Positions 25,477-33,553 of a stretch of 64,000 nt of DNA are shown one piece after another. Position 1 is the stretch's first letter; every line of letters begins with the position of its first letter. The notes under the pieces were generated by a model. The model saw nothing but the letters and a program-made list of their open reading frames with translations. It ran no database searches and was not told where the DNA came from. The stretch spans positions 868,001 to 932,000 of the forward strand of contig NZ_LYPC01000014.1 of NCBI RefSeq assembly GCF_001700435.1. The letters run 5' to 3'. Origin of the DNA: Paenibacillus pectinilyticus. Lineage in GTDB: Bacteria; Bacillota; Bacilli; Paenibacillales; NBRC-103111. The translations under genes and the position numbers were made by a program.

Positions 25477-26502
25477 ATGACAGATCTGGAAGCCTTACTT
25501 AGCGCATTACATACACGCGAGTTGAACTATAAGCTGTTGACTACTGCCGATGATGGCTGTGTTGTGGTTATGGAGCGCGGTGCACGTATATTAGGCGTTT
25601 TTGCTCATAAGGAAGCACGTAATGCGCTGTGGACGAATCCGGAATTGCAGCATATAACGGATGAAGAATGGAATGCAGGCGGCGATCGCATCTGGTTCAG
25701 TCCGGAGATCCAGTTTCATATGCCGGATACCGATGGCAGCTATGAAGTGCAGCGTGGGATGGACCCCGGGAGCTATCAGTTAAATGCAAGCACGAATGAG
25801 ACTGTGCGTTTGGAGATGACTGGTGAGGTTCAGGCATTTCGAGCCAACCATGCAGTAACGATGCATCTGAGCAAAAAGGTGAGCCTCATCCCTGATCCGC
25901 TTCGGATCAGTCGCAGCCTACTGGCGGATTACGCCTATGTGGGCTATGAGCAGCTAACAGCGCTCACGCGATTGGATCAGGGCCCTGAACTAACCGTTTC
26001 CTTATGGAGTATTCTTCAGGTACCGTTCGAAGGAGTAGCCTTGATCGCCACCCATAATAATGCCGCCTATGCGGATTATGTACAGGATGCCTTCGTAGAC
26101 GGTGTTACCGTGACCCCAAGTGGCATTGTGATGAAGTTTGAAGGAGAACAACGACGGAAGATTGCTGTGAAAGCTGCGTATGCCTCAGGTCGATTAGGGT
26201 ATTTCCGGGCGGAGAGCCCAAAGCATTGTACGTTAATTGTTCGTAACTTTGCATGCAATCCCTCAGGATATTACCCCGATGTTTCCTTACTGGATCCGAC
26301 AGATACGGGCTATTGCGCCCAGTGTTATAAAGACGATGGTTCATTGGGTACCTTCGGTGAACTCGAATACCACTCAGCATCGGTCCAATTGCAGGCTGAT
26401 ACGATCGAGCTTCGCGACCAGAGTCAAGTGTGGTGCTATCAGGGTCATCCAGATGTTATCAATCAAATTGCTATACAGTTGTTAGGCCATCGATTTTCGT
26501 GA
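25477..26502 (+). CDS. Mutarotase-fold protein (DUF4380/DUF6786-like), unknown function
   Basis: A 341-residue cytoplasmic protein without a signal peptide. The segment WNAGGDRIWFSPEIQFH resembles the substrate-binding region of DUF4380/DUF6786-type members of the galactose-mutarotase superfamily, and the rest is beta-rich, as expected for that sandwich. I cannot assign a reaction. With the DUF4432 protein it gives the operon two sugar-binding sandwich proteins. The GntR gene follows after 16 bases, so it is probably co-transcribed. Confidence 0.7.
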   Translation: MTDLEALLSALHTRELNYKLLTTADDGCVVVMERGARILGVFAHKEARNALWTNPELQHITDEEWNAGGDRIWFSPEIQFHMPDTDGSYEVQRGMDPGSYQLNASTNETVRLEMTGEVQAFRANHAVTMHLSKKVSLIPDPLRISRSLLADYAYVGYEQLTALTRLDQGPELTVSLWSILQVPFEGVALIATHNNAAYADYVQDAFVDGVTVTPSGIVMKFEGEQRRKIAVKAAYASGRLGYFRAESPKHCTLIVRNFACNPSGYYPDVSLLDPTDTGYCAQCYKDDGSLGTFGELEYHSASVQLQADTIELRDQSQVWCYQGHPDVINQIAIQLLGHRFS

Positions 26503-26518
26503 ATGAGGAGATTACGCG

Positions 26519-27211
26519 ATGAATAAATACGATGCTCCTTTTGCTAGAGCTATACATACCAATGAAATCGTCAAACGTTTGCGGATGGACATCATTTTAG
26601 GAAAATACAAGCCAGGATCCCGCTTAATTGAGGCTACGATTGCCAAAAATATGGACATTAGTCGCGCACCTGTTCGTTCGGCTTTTCAAATGCTAGCACA
26701 GGAAGGTCTAGTCCTCAATCTTTCCAATGGCGGGACAGAGGTGGTTGGATTTTCCGTCAAGCATGTGCTGGACCTGTTTGATTTGAGGCTAATCCTAGAG
26801 AAACGTGTGTTGGAATTGATTCTTGTAAGCACGACGTTTAACTATCGACCGCTGCTGGATATTATGGAAACCTTTGAACAGTATAGGAAAAAATCACAAA
26901 CCACCGAAATCATGAGCGCAGAGACGTCCTTTCTGGATCTCCAATTTCATCGCAGCTTGATTAATATGCTGGATAACAACCCGATTCTAACCGCATGGAA
27001 TTCGATGGCTAACGTATTTCAAGCGATTCTGGAAATTACCAATATGACGAGCGCCAGCTTTGAAGAATTTTATCATGATCATCGAAGGTTGGCCGATCTC
27101 GTCATTCAAAAAAATCCAATCTGTGTAGATGAAATTGAAGCACATATCTCTAAATCGAAGAACATCATTATCGTGCGTATGGAAAAAATTTATACAGAAA
27201 ATGAAGCTTAA
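26519..27211 (+). CDS. GntR-family (FCD domain) transcriptional regulator 1
   Basis: A 230-residue FadR-subfamily regulator. The winged helix-turn-helix occupies about residues 12-80 (SRLIEATIAKNMDISRAPVR). The C-terminal FCD domain shows the metal-binding pattern: Asp and His in DLQFHRSLI, His in DHRRLAD and His in EAHIS. It lies 16 bases behind the dehydrogenase operon, so it is probably self-controlled. FadR-subfamily proteins bind T-N-G-T-N-A-C-N-A sites, fitting the TTGTATAC sites of this island. The ligand is likely a pathway acid. Confidence 0.92.
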   Translation: MNKYDAPFARAIHTNEIVKRLRMDIILGKYKPGSRLIEATIAKNMDISRAPVRSAFQMLAQEGLVLNLSNGGTEVVGFSVKHVLDLFDLRLILEKRVLELILVSTTFNYRPLLDIMETFEQYRKKSQTTEIMSAETSFLDLQFHRSLINMLDNNPILTAWNSMANVFQAILEITNMTSASFEEFYHDHRRLADLVIQKNPICVDEIEAHISKSKNIIIVRMEKIYTENEA

Positions 27212-27241
27212 GTTTAGATAAGTAAGAGAACGTGAGGATGG

Positions 27242-27267
27242 CATGTTGCTTTGGCAACATGTCTATT
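27242..27267 (+). terminator. Probable terminator of the dehydrogenase operon
   Basis: An 8-bp stem (CATGTTGC with GCAACATG) followed by TCTATTTCT. The T-tract is interrupted, so strength is uncertain. It lies 30 bases after the first GntR stop. Confidence 0.5.
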
Positions 27268-27270
27268 TCT

Positions 27271-27365
27271 ATGTGTACAAAATAGGGGATAACAATCAGC
27301 AAAAATTAAATTTAATGTACAAATCATTGAAAATGTTGACAATATTACTCGGATATTGATAACAT
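27271..27365 (+). promoter_or_regulatory. Promoter/operator region of the second GntR gene
   Basis: ATGTGTACAA (27271-27280) and AATGTACAAAT (about 27314-27324) resemble the island operator with one change or a shortened centre. The -35 candidate TTGACA (27336-27341) is clear; the -10 is less so, with TAACAT (27360-27365) at 18 bases. This suggests the second regulator is transcribed separately and also under GntR control. Confidence 0.45.
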
Positions 27366-27416
27366 AATACTAATGTAGTATTCGCAGGTCTGAATTTTAC
27401 AACGAGGAGATTAGGA

Positions 27417-28109
27417 ATGAATAAATATGATGATCCATTAGCAAGAGCCATGAGTACCAAAGAAATCGTGAAACGGCTGAGGAAAGATATTATTTTAGGC
27501 AAATATCGACCCGGATCACGATTAATTGAAGCCACCATCGCCAAGAACATGGACATTAGTCGTGCACCAGTTCGCACGGCCTTCCAGATGCTGGCACAAG
27601 AAGGTCTTGTCTTGAACTTATCCAATGGGGGTACCGAGGTCGTTGGTTTTTCGGTCAAGCAAGTCCTCGACCTATTTGATTTGAGACTTATGCTAGAAAA
27701 AAGAGTGTTAGAATTGATTCTAGTAAGCACATCTTTCAACTATAGACCGCTGCTGGACATCATGGAAACCTTTGATGAATATAGAAAAAAAGCACAAACT
27801 ACGGAGATTCTAAGCTCCGAGACGTCTTTCCTGGATATTCAATTTCATCGCAGCTTGATCAATATGCTAGATAACAATCCAATGCTGGTCGCATGGAATT
27901 CCATGGCGAATGTGTTTCAAGCGATTCTGGAGATTACCAATATGACAAGCGCGAGTTTTGAAGAGTTTTACACGGATCATCGGAGATTGGCTGATTATGT
28001 GATTCAGAAGAACCCAGCCTGTGTAGATGAGCTTACAGCGCACATTACGAAGTCGAAAGATATCATTATGGTTCGTATGGATAAAATTATTACCGAAAAT
28101 GAAGCTTAG
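27417..28109 (+). CDS. GntR-family (FCD domain) transcriptional regulator 2
   Basis: A 230-residue near-copy of the preceding regulator; counting by eye there are about 29 differences, or roughly 87% identity. The recognition helix region (IAKNMDISRAPVR) is identical, so both should bind the same DNA. Most changes are in the first 25 residues and in the FCD domain, including His-to-Thr in the EEFY-H/T-DHRR segment and changes in the last 30 residues. That could alter the ligand. CGAGGAG precedes the ATG. It has its own terminator. Confidence 0.92.
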   Translation: MNKYDDPLARAMSTKEIVKRLRKDIILGKYRPGSRLIEATIAKNMDISRAPVRTAFQMLAQEGLVLNLSNGGTEVVGFSVKQVLDLFDLRLMLEKRVLELILVSTSFNYRPLLDIMETFDEYRKKAQTTEILSSETSFLDIQFHRSLINMLDNNPMLVAWNSMANVFQAILEITNMTSASFEEFYTDHRRLADYVIQKNPACVDELTAHITKSKDIIMVRMDKIITENEA

Positions 28110-28123
28110 TTTATATAGAAGAG

Positions 28124-28155
28124 GGCAGGCGATGGTAGTCGCGCTGCTTTTTTTT
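28124..28155 (+). terminator. Terminator after GntR 2
   Basis: GCAGGCGA pairs with TCGCGCTGC (one bulge) and is followed by eight T residues. It begins 15 bases after the stop codon. Confidence 0.75.
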
Positions 28156-28311
28156 GTTTTAGGTATGGAGCTGGGATAGGCGTAGAGCAAGCCGAGAGAT
28201 TGGCGCGGAATCTAAGCGATAGTTGGCGTAAGCTGATGACGTACATTAGTTTGTGTACCTGGATTTGGCGTGTTCATAACATTGAAATAGAAAGGGCCCC
28301 CACGGAATTGT

Positions 28312-28431
28312 CCAACTCCCAACCCTCCGCCCTAGCCCGCCAGCCCCAGCCTATAGTCCCCCCAACCGCAACCGCAACCGCAACCCCAACCGCAACCCAA
28401 CCCAACCCGCAACCCCAACTCCCGCCCTACA
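28312..28431. repeat. C-rich low-complexity tract with AACCGC repeats
   Basis: About 120 bases almost free of G-runs on the plus strand, with repeated CCAACCGCAACC-type units. On the minus strand, runs at 28416-28413, 28408-28406, 28403-28401 and 28398-28396 give four G-tracts of at least three with loops of 2-4 bases, a canonical G-quadruplex pattern. Confidence 0.85.
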
Positions 28432-28680
28432 GAAAACCATAATTCATAAAGTGATAAGCCCACCGCGGTGGCCTATTTGTCCGATTTCATAATTTATCGT
28501 GGCCTTAAGCAAGGTGCGTGTGCTTATTGTTGGCAAAGAAGCTAGAAATGCTGGATACGAAGCAAATAAGCATTTGCTATGGTCTAATCACAGGATATGC
28601 CAAGAAATGGCGATGAATAAGCAAGGCAGGATTCCTTAAGGAGTAGAAGAATCTCAATTCCCACTTGCTGCACTCTAATT

Positions 28681-28752
28681 ATGTATACAAAATAAAATAT
28701 AAATCAACATATAAATAAAAATGTATTCTGTAAGCGCTTTTTCTGATAAAAT
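28681..28752 (+). promoter_or_regulatory. Operator, cre-like site and -10 box of the cytoplasmic hydrolase
   Basis: ATGTATACAA (28681-28690) matches the island operator TTGTATACAA except at the first base. TGTAAGCGCTTTTT (28729-28742) is a good cre-like CcpA site with an intact central CG. TAAAAT (28747-28752) could be the -10; no good -35 is visible. The arrangement suggests carbon catabolite control plus GntR control. Confidence 0.55.
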
Positions 28753-28790
28753 AAAGACATTCTAGTGAGTGGAGAGGAAGGGCTCAAAGG

Positions 28791-30920
28791 ATGTCTAGAA
28801 CCCCCGTTGTAGAGGAAAAACCAAGGGTAGCCTATGAGGCGAACCGCGGGCAGTTGACCTTGACGAATGGTCGATTGCAGTTGCTAATTGATTTGAAAGA
28901 TGGCTTGAACCCGCATCAACTGAAAGATATACGAAGCGGGCGGGTGTACGCGGATGGCACGTATCATTGGTCAACGGACGAACAGCCTGTTGTGTGTGGG
29001 CAACCGATTTTGACGACAGATGTGAATGGCACTTGCACCGTAGTGATTCCTAGTCGCTTAGGTGAGCTTCACATCGAGCAAACGCTGTGCCTGCCCGGGG
29101 AGGAACCGGGAGTTCTCACCGAAGTGATTCGGTTGATCAATAAGACTGATCACGTCTTAGACACATCGACGTTTGCTTGCGGATTTGTTAAGCAGATCCA
29201 TGATGGTGAGCGGTGGCAGGCTGATGGGGAGCAAGAACGCTTTTGTGATGTCCCGTATCGGCGGCATCCGGAGACAGGTGATTTATGCGATTACACGATG
29301 GCCGAAATCGCCACCAAGGACAATTGGTTTACGACGGTCCGCAGTCCCGATTATCATATCCAGCCAACTTCCCTTTGGGGTGCAGAAGGCTGGGCCTGGT
29401 ACCATGCCGGCAATACGTTGCTGATTAGCAAATATAATCAAGACGCACTGGAATGGTCGTTGCTAGCTCCGATGGAGAGGATGGAACCTGACGGTATGGC
29501 CAAAGCCTTACGTTTCGGCGGTGCCGGACGTTGGAAATTGGGCGATCCCGAAGGCGCAGCGGAGCTTATGCCTGGTACCTCGTTTGCGTTTGGTGAAACA
29601 CGCTATCAGATCCTAGACGGCGAATGGAAGGAAGCCTATGCTGCTTTCCGTACTAATACAGAGCGCAAGGGTCATATGACACCGTCATCTTTTGATCCAC
29701 CGGTGCATTGGAACGAGCTCTATGATAATTTGCTATGGTGGACGGCAGATACAGCCGACAATCGAGTGAAATATTTTCAGAAGGCAGATATGGTGCTGGA
29801 AGCGGAAAAAGCCAAAGAGTTTGGCTGTGGATGCCTCTATTTGGACCCGGGATGGGATACTGCACTCAGTTCGAATATTTGGGCGGAGGATCGTTTAGGT
29901 TCGCAGGAAAGCTTCGTGCAATGGCTGGAAGAGAACTATCAGATGAAACTAGGGCTTCACATACCACTAGCCCCGTGGGGCGATGCCGATGCGTATCCGA
30001 AGGAAGCCAGCCGTATGGATAGGTCGGGAAATCGGATGTCACACCCAGACAATGATATTCTGCATATTGACGTGCTGTGCAGTGCAAGCTCGGTCTATAT
30101 CGAGACCAAAATAGCCAGACTGAAGGAGCTTTGTCGTCTTGGCGCTTATTTCCTCTTGTTCGACGGGGCATGGTTTGCCGGTGAATGTTGGGATCCTAGC
30201 CATGGGCATTCGTTGCCCTTGACCCATCAAGAGCATCTGGACGCGATCCTGCATATTACACAAAGTGTTCATGTAGCCTATCCCGATGTGATCATCGAGC
30301 AGCACGATCCCATGACGGGCCCGGGAACTCCACGTTATACCCCTACATACTTCATGCATGGGAAGCCTGGGGGTTTTGACGAGCTATGGGGAAATGAATA
30401 TATGATAGAACCGTTGGACGATATCTACAGTGGACGTGCTATTTCCTTGTATTATGCGAATTTAGCGTATAGCATCCCGATCTATCTTCATATTGATTTA
30501 CGGAATGACAATGAGCATGCGCTTATGTTCTGGTGGTATGCCAGCACGTGCAGGCACCTTGGGGTTGGCGGCACACCGACGAATGGGAAGATATGGGAGA
30601 AGCAGAAGAAGGAAATGCAAGTGTACTTGTCTTTAAAATCCTTCTATGCACAAGGCATATTCTATGGCCTAGATGAAACGGTTCATGCGCATACGCTGCG
30701 TGATCGCGGAGAGACGGTTATCAACTTTTTTAATCTGGAAACTAAATTGGTACAGCGGCAACTCCAATTTCGCTTGGCAGATGTGGGACTGCAGGGTGAA
30801 GTCGTGAGTATCGAAGGTGCTGCGTACAAGGTGACGAAGGACAAGATTTCTTTCAATGTTGTCATCCCGGCCGGGGCTCATACGTTAGTAAGGCTGAAAG
30901 TGAACACTGGAAACGAGTAA
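28791..30920 (+). CDS. Cytoplasmic alpha-galactosidase-like glycoside hydrolase (clan GH-D/melibiase-like)
   Basis: A 709-residue protein without a signal peptide. It has an N-terminal beta-sandwich (to about 300), a (beta/alpha)8 barrel (about 310-600: LYLDPGWDTA, LLFDGAWF, IIEQHDPMTGPG) and a C-terminal sandwich. Asp458 in LLFDGAW is where clan GH-D enzymes carry the nucleophile; EQHDPM may hold the other acid. It is much diverged from the two secreted enzymes. It probably cleaves imported glycosides inside the cell. The ATG has no close ribosome site; GGAGAGGAAGG lies about 11 bases upstream. Specificity is unknown. Confidence 0.72.
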   Translation: MSRTPVVEEKPRVAYEANRGQLTLTNGRLQLLIDLKDGLNPHQLKDIRSGRVYADGTYHWSTDEQPVVCGQPILTTDVNGTCTVVIPSRLGELHIEQTLCLPGEEPGVLTEVIRLINKTDHVLDTSTFACGFVKQIHDGERWQADGEQERFCDVPYRRHPETGDLCDYTMAEIATKDNWFTTVRSPDYHIQPTSLWGAEGWAWYHAGNTLLISKYNQDALEWSLLAPMERMEPDGMAKALRFGGAGRWKLGDPEGAAELMPGTSFAFGETRYQILDGEWKEAYAAFRTNTERKGHMTPSSFDPPVHWNELYDNLLWWTADTADNRVKYFQKADMVLEAEKAKEFGCGCLYLDPGWDTALSSNIWAEDRLGSQESFVQWLEENYQMKLGLHIPLAPWGDADAYPKEASRMDRSGNRMSHPDNDILHIDVLCSASSVYIETKIARLKELCRLGAYFLLFDGAWFAGECWDPSHGHSLPLTHQEHLDAILHITQSVHVAYPDVIIEQHDPMTGPGTPRYTPTYFMHGKPGGFDELWGNEYMIEPLDDIYSGRAISLYYANLAYSIPIYLHIDLRNDNEHALMFWWYASTCRHLGVGGTPTNGKIWEKQKKEMQVYLSLKSFYAQGIFYGLDETVHAHTLRDRGETVINFFNLETKLVQRQLQFRLADVGLQGEVVSIEGAAYKVTKDKISFNVVIPAGAHTLVRLKVNTGNE

Positions 30921-30924
30921 TCAG

Positions 30925-30967
30925 TGAAAACAGCAGCTCCCTGATGGCAGGGGATCTGCTGTTTTCA
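30925..30967. terminator. Strong hairpin after the cytoplasmic hydrolase
   Basis: TGAAAACAGCAG-CTCCCTG pairs with CAGGGGATCTGCTGTTTTCA over a four-base loop. A-runs and T-runs at its ends make it a bidirectional terminator. Confidence 0.8.
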
Positions 30968-30981
30968 TGAAAGCTCATTAA

Positions 30982-31007
30982 ACGCCGCGTAAATCGCGGT
31001 GTTTTTT
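30982..31007 (+). terminator. Second terminator hairpin at the convergent junction
   Basis: ACGCCGCG pairs with CGCGGTGT over TAAAT, followed by six T residues that reach into the stop codon of the convergent HxlR gene. Confidence 0.6.
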
Positions 31008-31375
31008 CATGTCAAACCTTGTTTAGCTTCGTCGTTCTTTCGGTTTAGTTTTTGGATCTTATGTAAAGTGTGCTTCGTTCCCCATTCGTGCATAGCCGTT
31101 AGAATAGGCTCCAAGCTCCTGCCATATTCCGTAATCGAATACTCCACTTTGGGAGGAACTTGCGGATAGACAACCCGCTGAATGATATCTTCAACTTCTA
31201 GTTCTCTTAATTGACTCGTCAGCATTTTCTGCGTAATCCCAGGTATGTGTCGTTTAAGTTCATTGAATCGATTCGTGCCATTTTTTAAAATATGCAACAA
31301 GATCAGAGGTTTCCATTTCCCTACTAAAATTTCTAATGCATCGTCAACATGACATAATTCCGGTTCTATATTCAT
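31007..31375 (-). CDS. HxlR-family transcriptional regulator
   Basis: A 122-residue winged-helix regulator. [36 protein letters not shown] and LREL are the classical HxlR recognition segments. Cys8 in LCHVDDAL occupies the position of the redox-sensing Cys of the YodB/HypR group. AGGAGG precedes the start. It is divergent from the flavin oxidoreductase and FMN reductase genes at 31561-33205, which it probably represses until oxidative, diamide or quinone-type stress. That target assignment is inferred from position. Confidence 0.92.
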   Translation of the reverse strand: MNIEPELCHVDDALEILVGKWKPLILLHILKNGTNRFNELKRHIPGITQKMLTSQLRELEVEDIIQRVVYPQVPPKVEYSITEYGRSLEPILTAMHEWGTKHTLHKIQKLNRKNDEAKQGLT

Positions 31376-31560
31376 TTAGAAGCCTCCTATTCGTTAAGTA
31401 TCCTTTCGTATACTATGCCACATTTAAGTGCGTACTTACATGTCATCTTCATATCGTTCATAATAGCGTTGTAGCGGATGAGCATAGCAAATAACCGTTA
31501 CATCTAAACAAAATTATGAATGATAACACATAAATAACTAGAACGAAAGGATGAATAGGT

Positions 31561-32619
31561 ATGGAAAAATATCGCATTGATCCGAGCAAAGGGATGGAGT
31601 TTGGCCTTTATTCCTTAGGTGATCATATACCCAATCCGACAACTGGAGAACGAATTTCTGCCAAACAACGGATTCAAGAAATCATTGAGTTAGCCAAGCT
31701 AGCGGAGCAAGCAGGGATTGATTTATTTAGTATTGGTGAAAGTCATCAAGAATATTTCACAACCCAGGCTCACAGCGTTGTACTATCTGCAATTGCTCAG
31801 GCAACTGACAAAATTAAACTGGCAAGTGCCTCAACCATCATTAGTACATTAGATCCAGTGCGGGTGTATGAGGATTTCGCTACCATTGATTTGATTTCGA
31901 ATGGACGGACGGAGATTGTTGCGGGTCGAGCTTCACGGGTAGGTAACTTTGACCTATTAGGCTACGATGTTCACGATTATGAAGAACTGTTTGAAGAAAA
32001 GTTTGAGCTGTTACTGAAAATTAATGAAGAAGAAATCGTCAATTGGACTGGTGATTACCGCGCGCCATTAAAGAATGCGAAGATACTTCCTCGTCCAGAG
32101 CATGGTTGGATGCCGATTTGGCGTGCGGTTGGCGGGCATCCAGCAAGTGCTATCAAAGCGGGTTATGCAGGTGTTCCGATGTTTCTGGCTATGTTAGGTG
32201 GACCTGCTACGAGTTTCAAGCAGTCTATCGATGCGTACCGGGATGGGGCGAAACGCGGCGGATTTGATCCATCCGAGCTTCCAATTGCAACGGCTGGTTT
32301 CTTCTATGCGGCTGAAACGACACAGCAGGCGCAGAGCGAAGCATATCCGCATACGAACTTAGGCATGCAGCTCATCAATGGACGAGGCTATCCGAAGCAG
32401 CATTTCGCACAAGGGGCAGATACGCGAGATGTTATGAATATCGGTAGTCCACAGCAAATTATTGAAAAAATTCTGTATCAACATGAACTTTTTGGACATC
32501 AGCGGTATATCGCTCAAATGGATTTCGGTGGTGTGCCGTTTGATAAATTAATGAAAAATATTGAATTGATTGGGAAAGAGATTTTACCAGCTGTCAAAAA
32601 ATATACGGCCAAAAAATAA
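31561..32619 (+). CDS. LLM-class flavin-dependent oxidoreductase
   Basis: A 352-residue bacterial-luciferase-like TIM barrel. Recognisable segments are FGLYSLGDHIPNP, LFSIGESHQEYFTTQA, IKLASASTIISTLDPVRVYEDFATIDL and GRTEIVAGRAS. These proteins use FMNH2 to mono-oxygenate or reduce organic substrates. The next gene encodes an FMN reductase and is 19 bases downstream, so the two likely work as a two-component monooxygenase. Expression is presumably controlled by the divergent HxlR protein. Confidence 0.92.
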   Translation: MEKYRIDPSKGMEFGLYSLGDHIPNPTTGERISAKQRIQEIIELAKLAEQAGIDLFSIGESHQEYFTTQAHSVVLSAIAQATDKIKLASASTIISTLDPVRVYEDFATIDLISNGRTEIVAGRASRVGNFDLLGYDVHDYEELFEEKFELLLKINEEEIVNWTGDYRAPLKNAKILPRPEHGWMPIWRAVGGHPASAIKAGYAGVPMFLAMLGGPATSFKQSIDAYRDGAKRGGFDPSELPIATAGFFYAAETTQQAQSEAYPHTNLGMQLINGRGYPKQHFAQGADTRDVMNIGSPQQIIEKILYQHELFGHQRYIAQMDFGGVPFDKLMKNIELIGKEILPAVKKYTAKK

Positions 32620-32638
32620 ACGCTAGGGGGCAAATCAT

Positions 32639-33205
32639 ATGAAAATTGTTGGATTATCTGGTTCCAAAGTTGGCTCGAAAACAAGAACGGCTATGGACTA
32701 TACACTAAAATCGCTTAAAGACAAATATGCTGATGTTGAAATAACACTAATTGATTTAGCCGAATATGATGTTCAGTTTAGTGATGGGCGGATGTATTCG
32801 GAATATGAAGGGGATACCAAATACGTAACGCAAACGATCATGGACGCTGATGCCATTATATTAGGAACTCCCGTTTTTCAAGCATCGATTCCAGCGACAC
32901 TCAAAAATATATTTGATTTGCTGCCTGTTAACGCATTTCGCGATAAAATTGTCAGCATTCTGATGACGGCTGGTTCACAAAAACATTATTTAGTCGCCGA
33001 GCAACAATTAAAGCCCATTTTGGCCTATATGAAAGCTCAGATTGTGCAAACTTATGTCTTTATCGAAGAAAAGGATTTCCATCGAAAAGAAATTACCAAC
33101 GATGATGTCCTGTTACGCATTGATCGTTTAGTTGAAGATACAGTCGTATTAACGGAAACATTCACGAAAATTCGCGAGGCAACCGAGCAAGCTTATGGTT
33201 TTTAA
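32639..33205 (+). CDS. NADPH-dependent FMN reductase family protein
   Basis: A flavodoxin-fold protein of 188 residues. The phosphate-binding loop GLSGSKVGSKTRTAM and the flavin-contact GTPVFQASIPATLKNIFDLL are visible. The likely function is to reduce FMN for the LLM oxidoreductase encoded just upstream. The closest general type is the SsuE/YdhA-like reductases. It ends before a strong convergent hairpin. Confidence 0.92.
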   Translation: MKIVGLSGSKVGSKTRTAMDYTLKSLKDKYADVEITLIDLAEYDVQFSDGRMYSEYEGDTKYVTQTIMDADAIILGTPVFQASIPATLKNIFDLLPVNAFRDKIVSILMTAGSQKHYLVAEQQLKPILAYMKAQIVQTYVFIEEKDFHRKEITNDDVLLRIDRLVEDTVVLTETFTKIREATEQAYGF

Positions 33206-33219
33206 ACCTATATAAACAA

Positions 33220-33252
33220 TTCACCCCCTTACGGATCGTGTAAGGGGGTGAA
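33220..33252. terminator. Convergent hairpin between FMN reductase and ArsR gene
   Basis: A perfect 13-bp stem, TTCACCCCCTTAC with GTAAGGGGGTGAA, over a seven-base loop. It lacks a T-tract on either side, but its place between convergent genes suggests transcription termination. Confidence 0.6.
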
Positions 33253-33274
33253 CTACGTTCACGTCTTATTGCTA

Positions 33275-33553
33275 TTAAATCTCCGATAGCTGATCTAAGT
33301 AAGCTCGCAAGACGTCCTTTTGGAGGACGAGGCTCATGAACTTTCCTTCGCGAATGCATGTCACCAAACCCGCCGTTTCCAGCTCCTTAATGTGATGAGA
33401 GACGGTTGCGGCGCTCACTTGGTTGGAGTTTAGCAGATTGCCGCAAGGGAGTGGTTCACTAGCCGCGCCAATTTCTTTTAGCATTTGATAACGTCGAGGC
33501 TCAGCCAAAGCGCGGGAAATCCGCGAGAATTGCTGTTCAGATAAGGTAGTCAT
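33275..33553 (-). CDS. ArsR-family transcriptional regulator
   Basis: A 92-residue winged-helix repressor. [37 protein letters not shown] and [12 protein letters not shown] are the family signature parts. The metal-box Cys pair (ELCVCDL) is missing: the segment reads LPCGNLL with one Cys. A metal sensor of the ArsR/SmtB alpha-3 type is therefore unlikely. It is divergent from the MFS exporter gene and probably represses it. Confidence 0.92.
   Translation of the reverse strand: MTTLSEQQFSRISRALAEPRRYQMLKEIGAASEPLPCGNLLNSNQVSAATVSHHIKELETAGLVTCIREGKFMSLVLQKDVLRAYLDQLSEI

Larger units (their letters stand above)
28156..28790. other. Non-coding gap with C-rich low-complexity tract and hydrolase promoter
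   Basis: No supported gene. The block contains a pyrimidine-rich tract (28312-28431), a 12-bp palindrome CCACCGCGGTGG (28460-28471), about 200 bases in which I see nothing, and then the operator and cre-like sites of the cytoplasmic hydrolase. A proline/threonine-rich open frame across the C-rich tract is a composition artefact. Confidence 0.75.

Noticed and set aside
28200..28442. 80-codon Pro/Thr-rich frame starting at TTG
   Set aside because: Its composition follows from the C-rich tract; no ribosome site, and the N-terminal half matches nothing.
28460..28471. CCACCGCGGTGG palindrome as terminator
   Set aside because: No loop is possible without melting the central CGCG, no T-tract follows, and no gene ends nearby.
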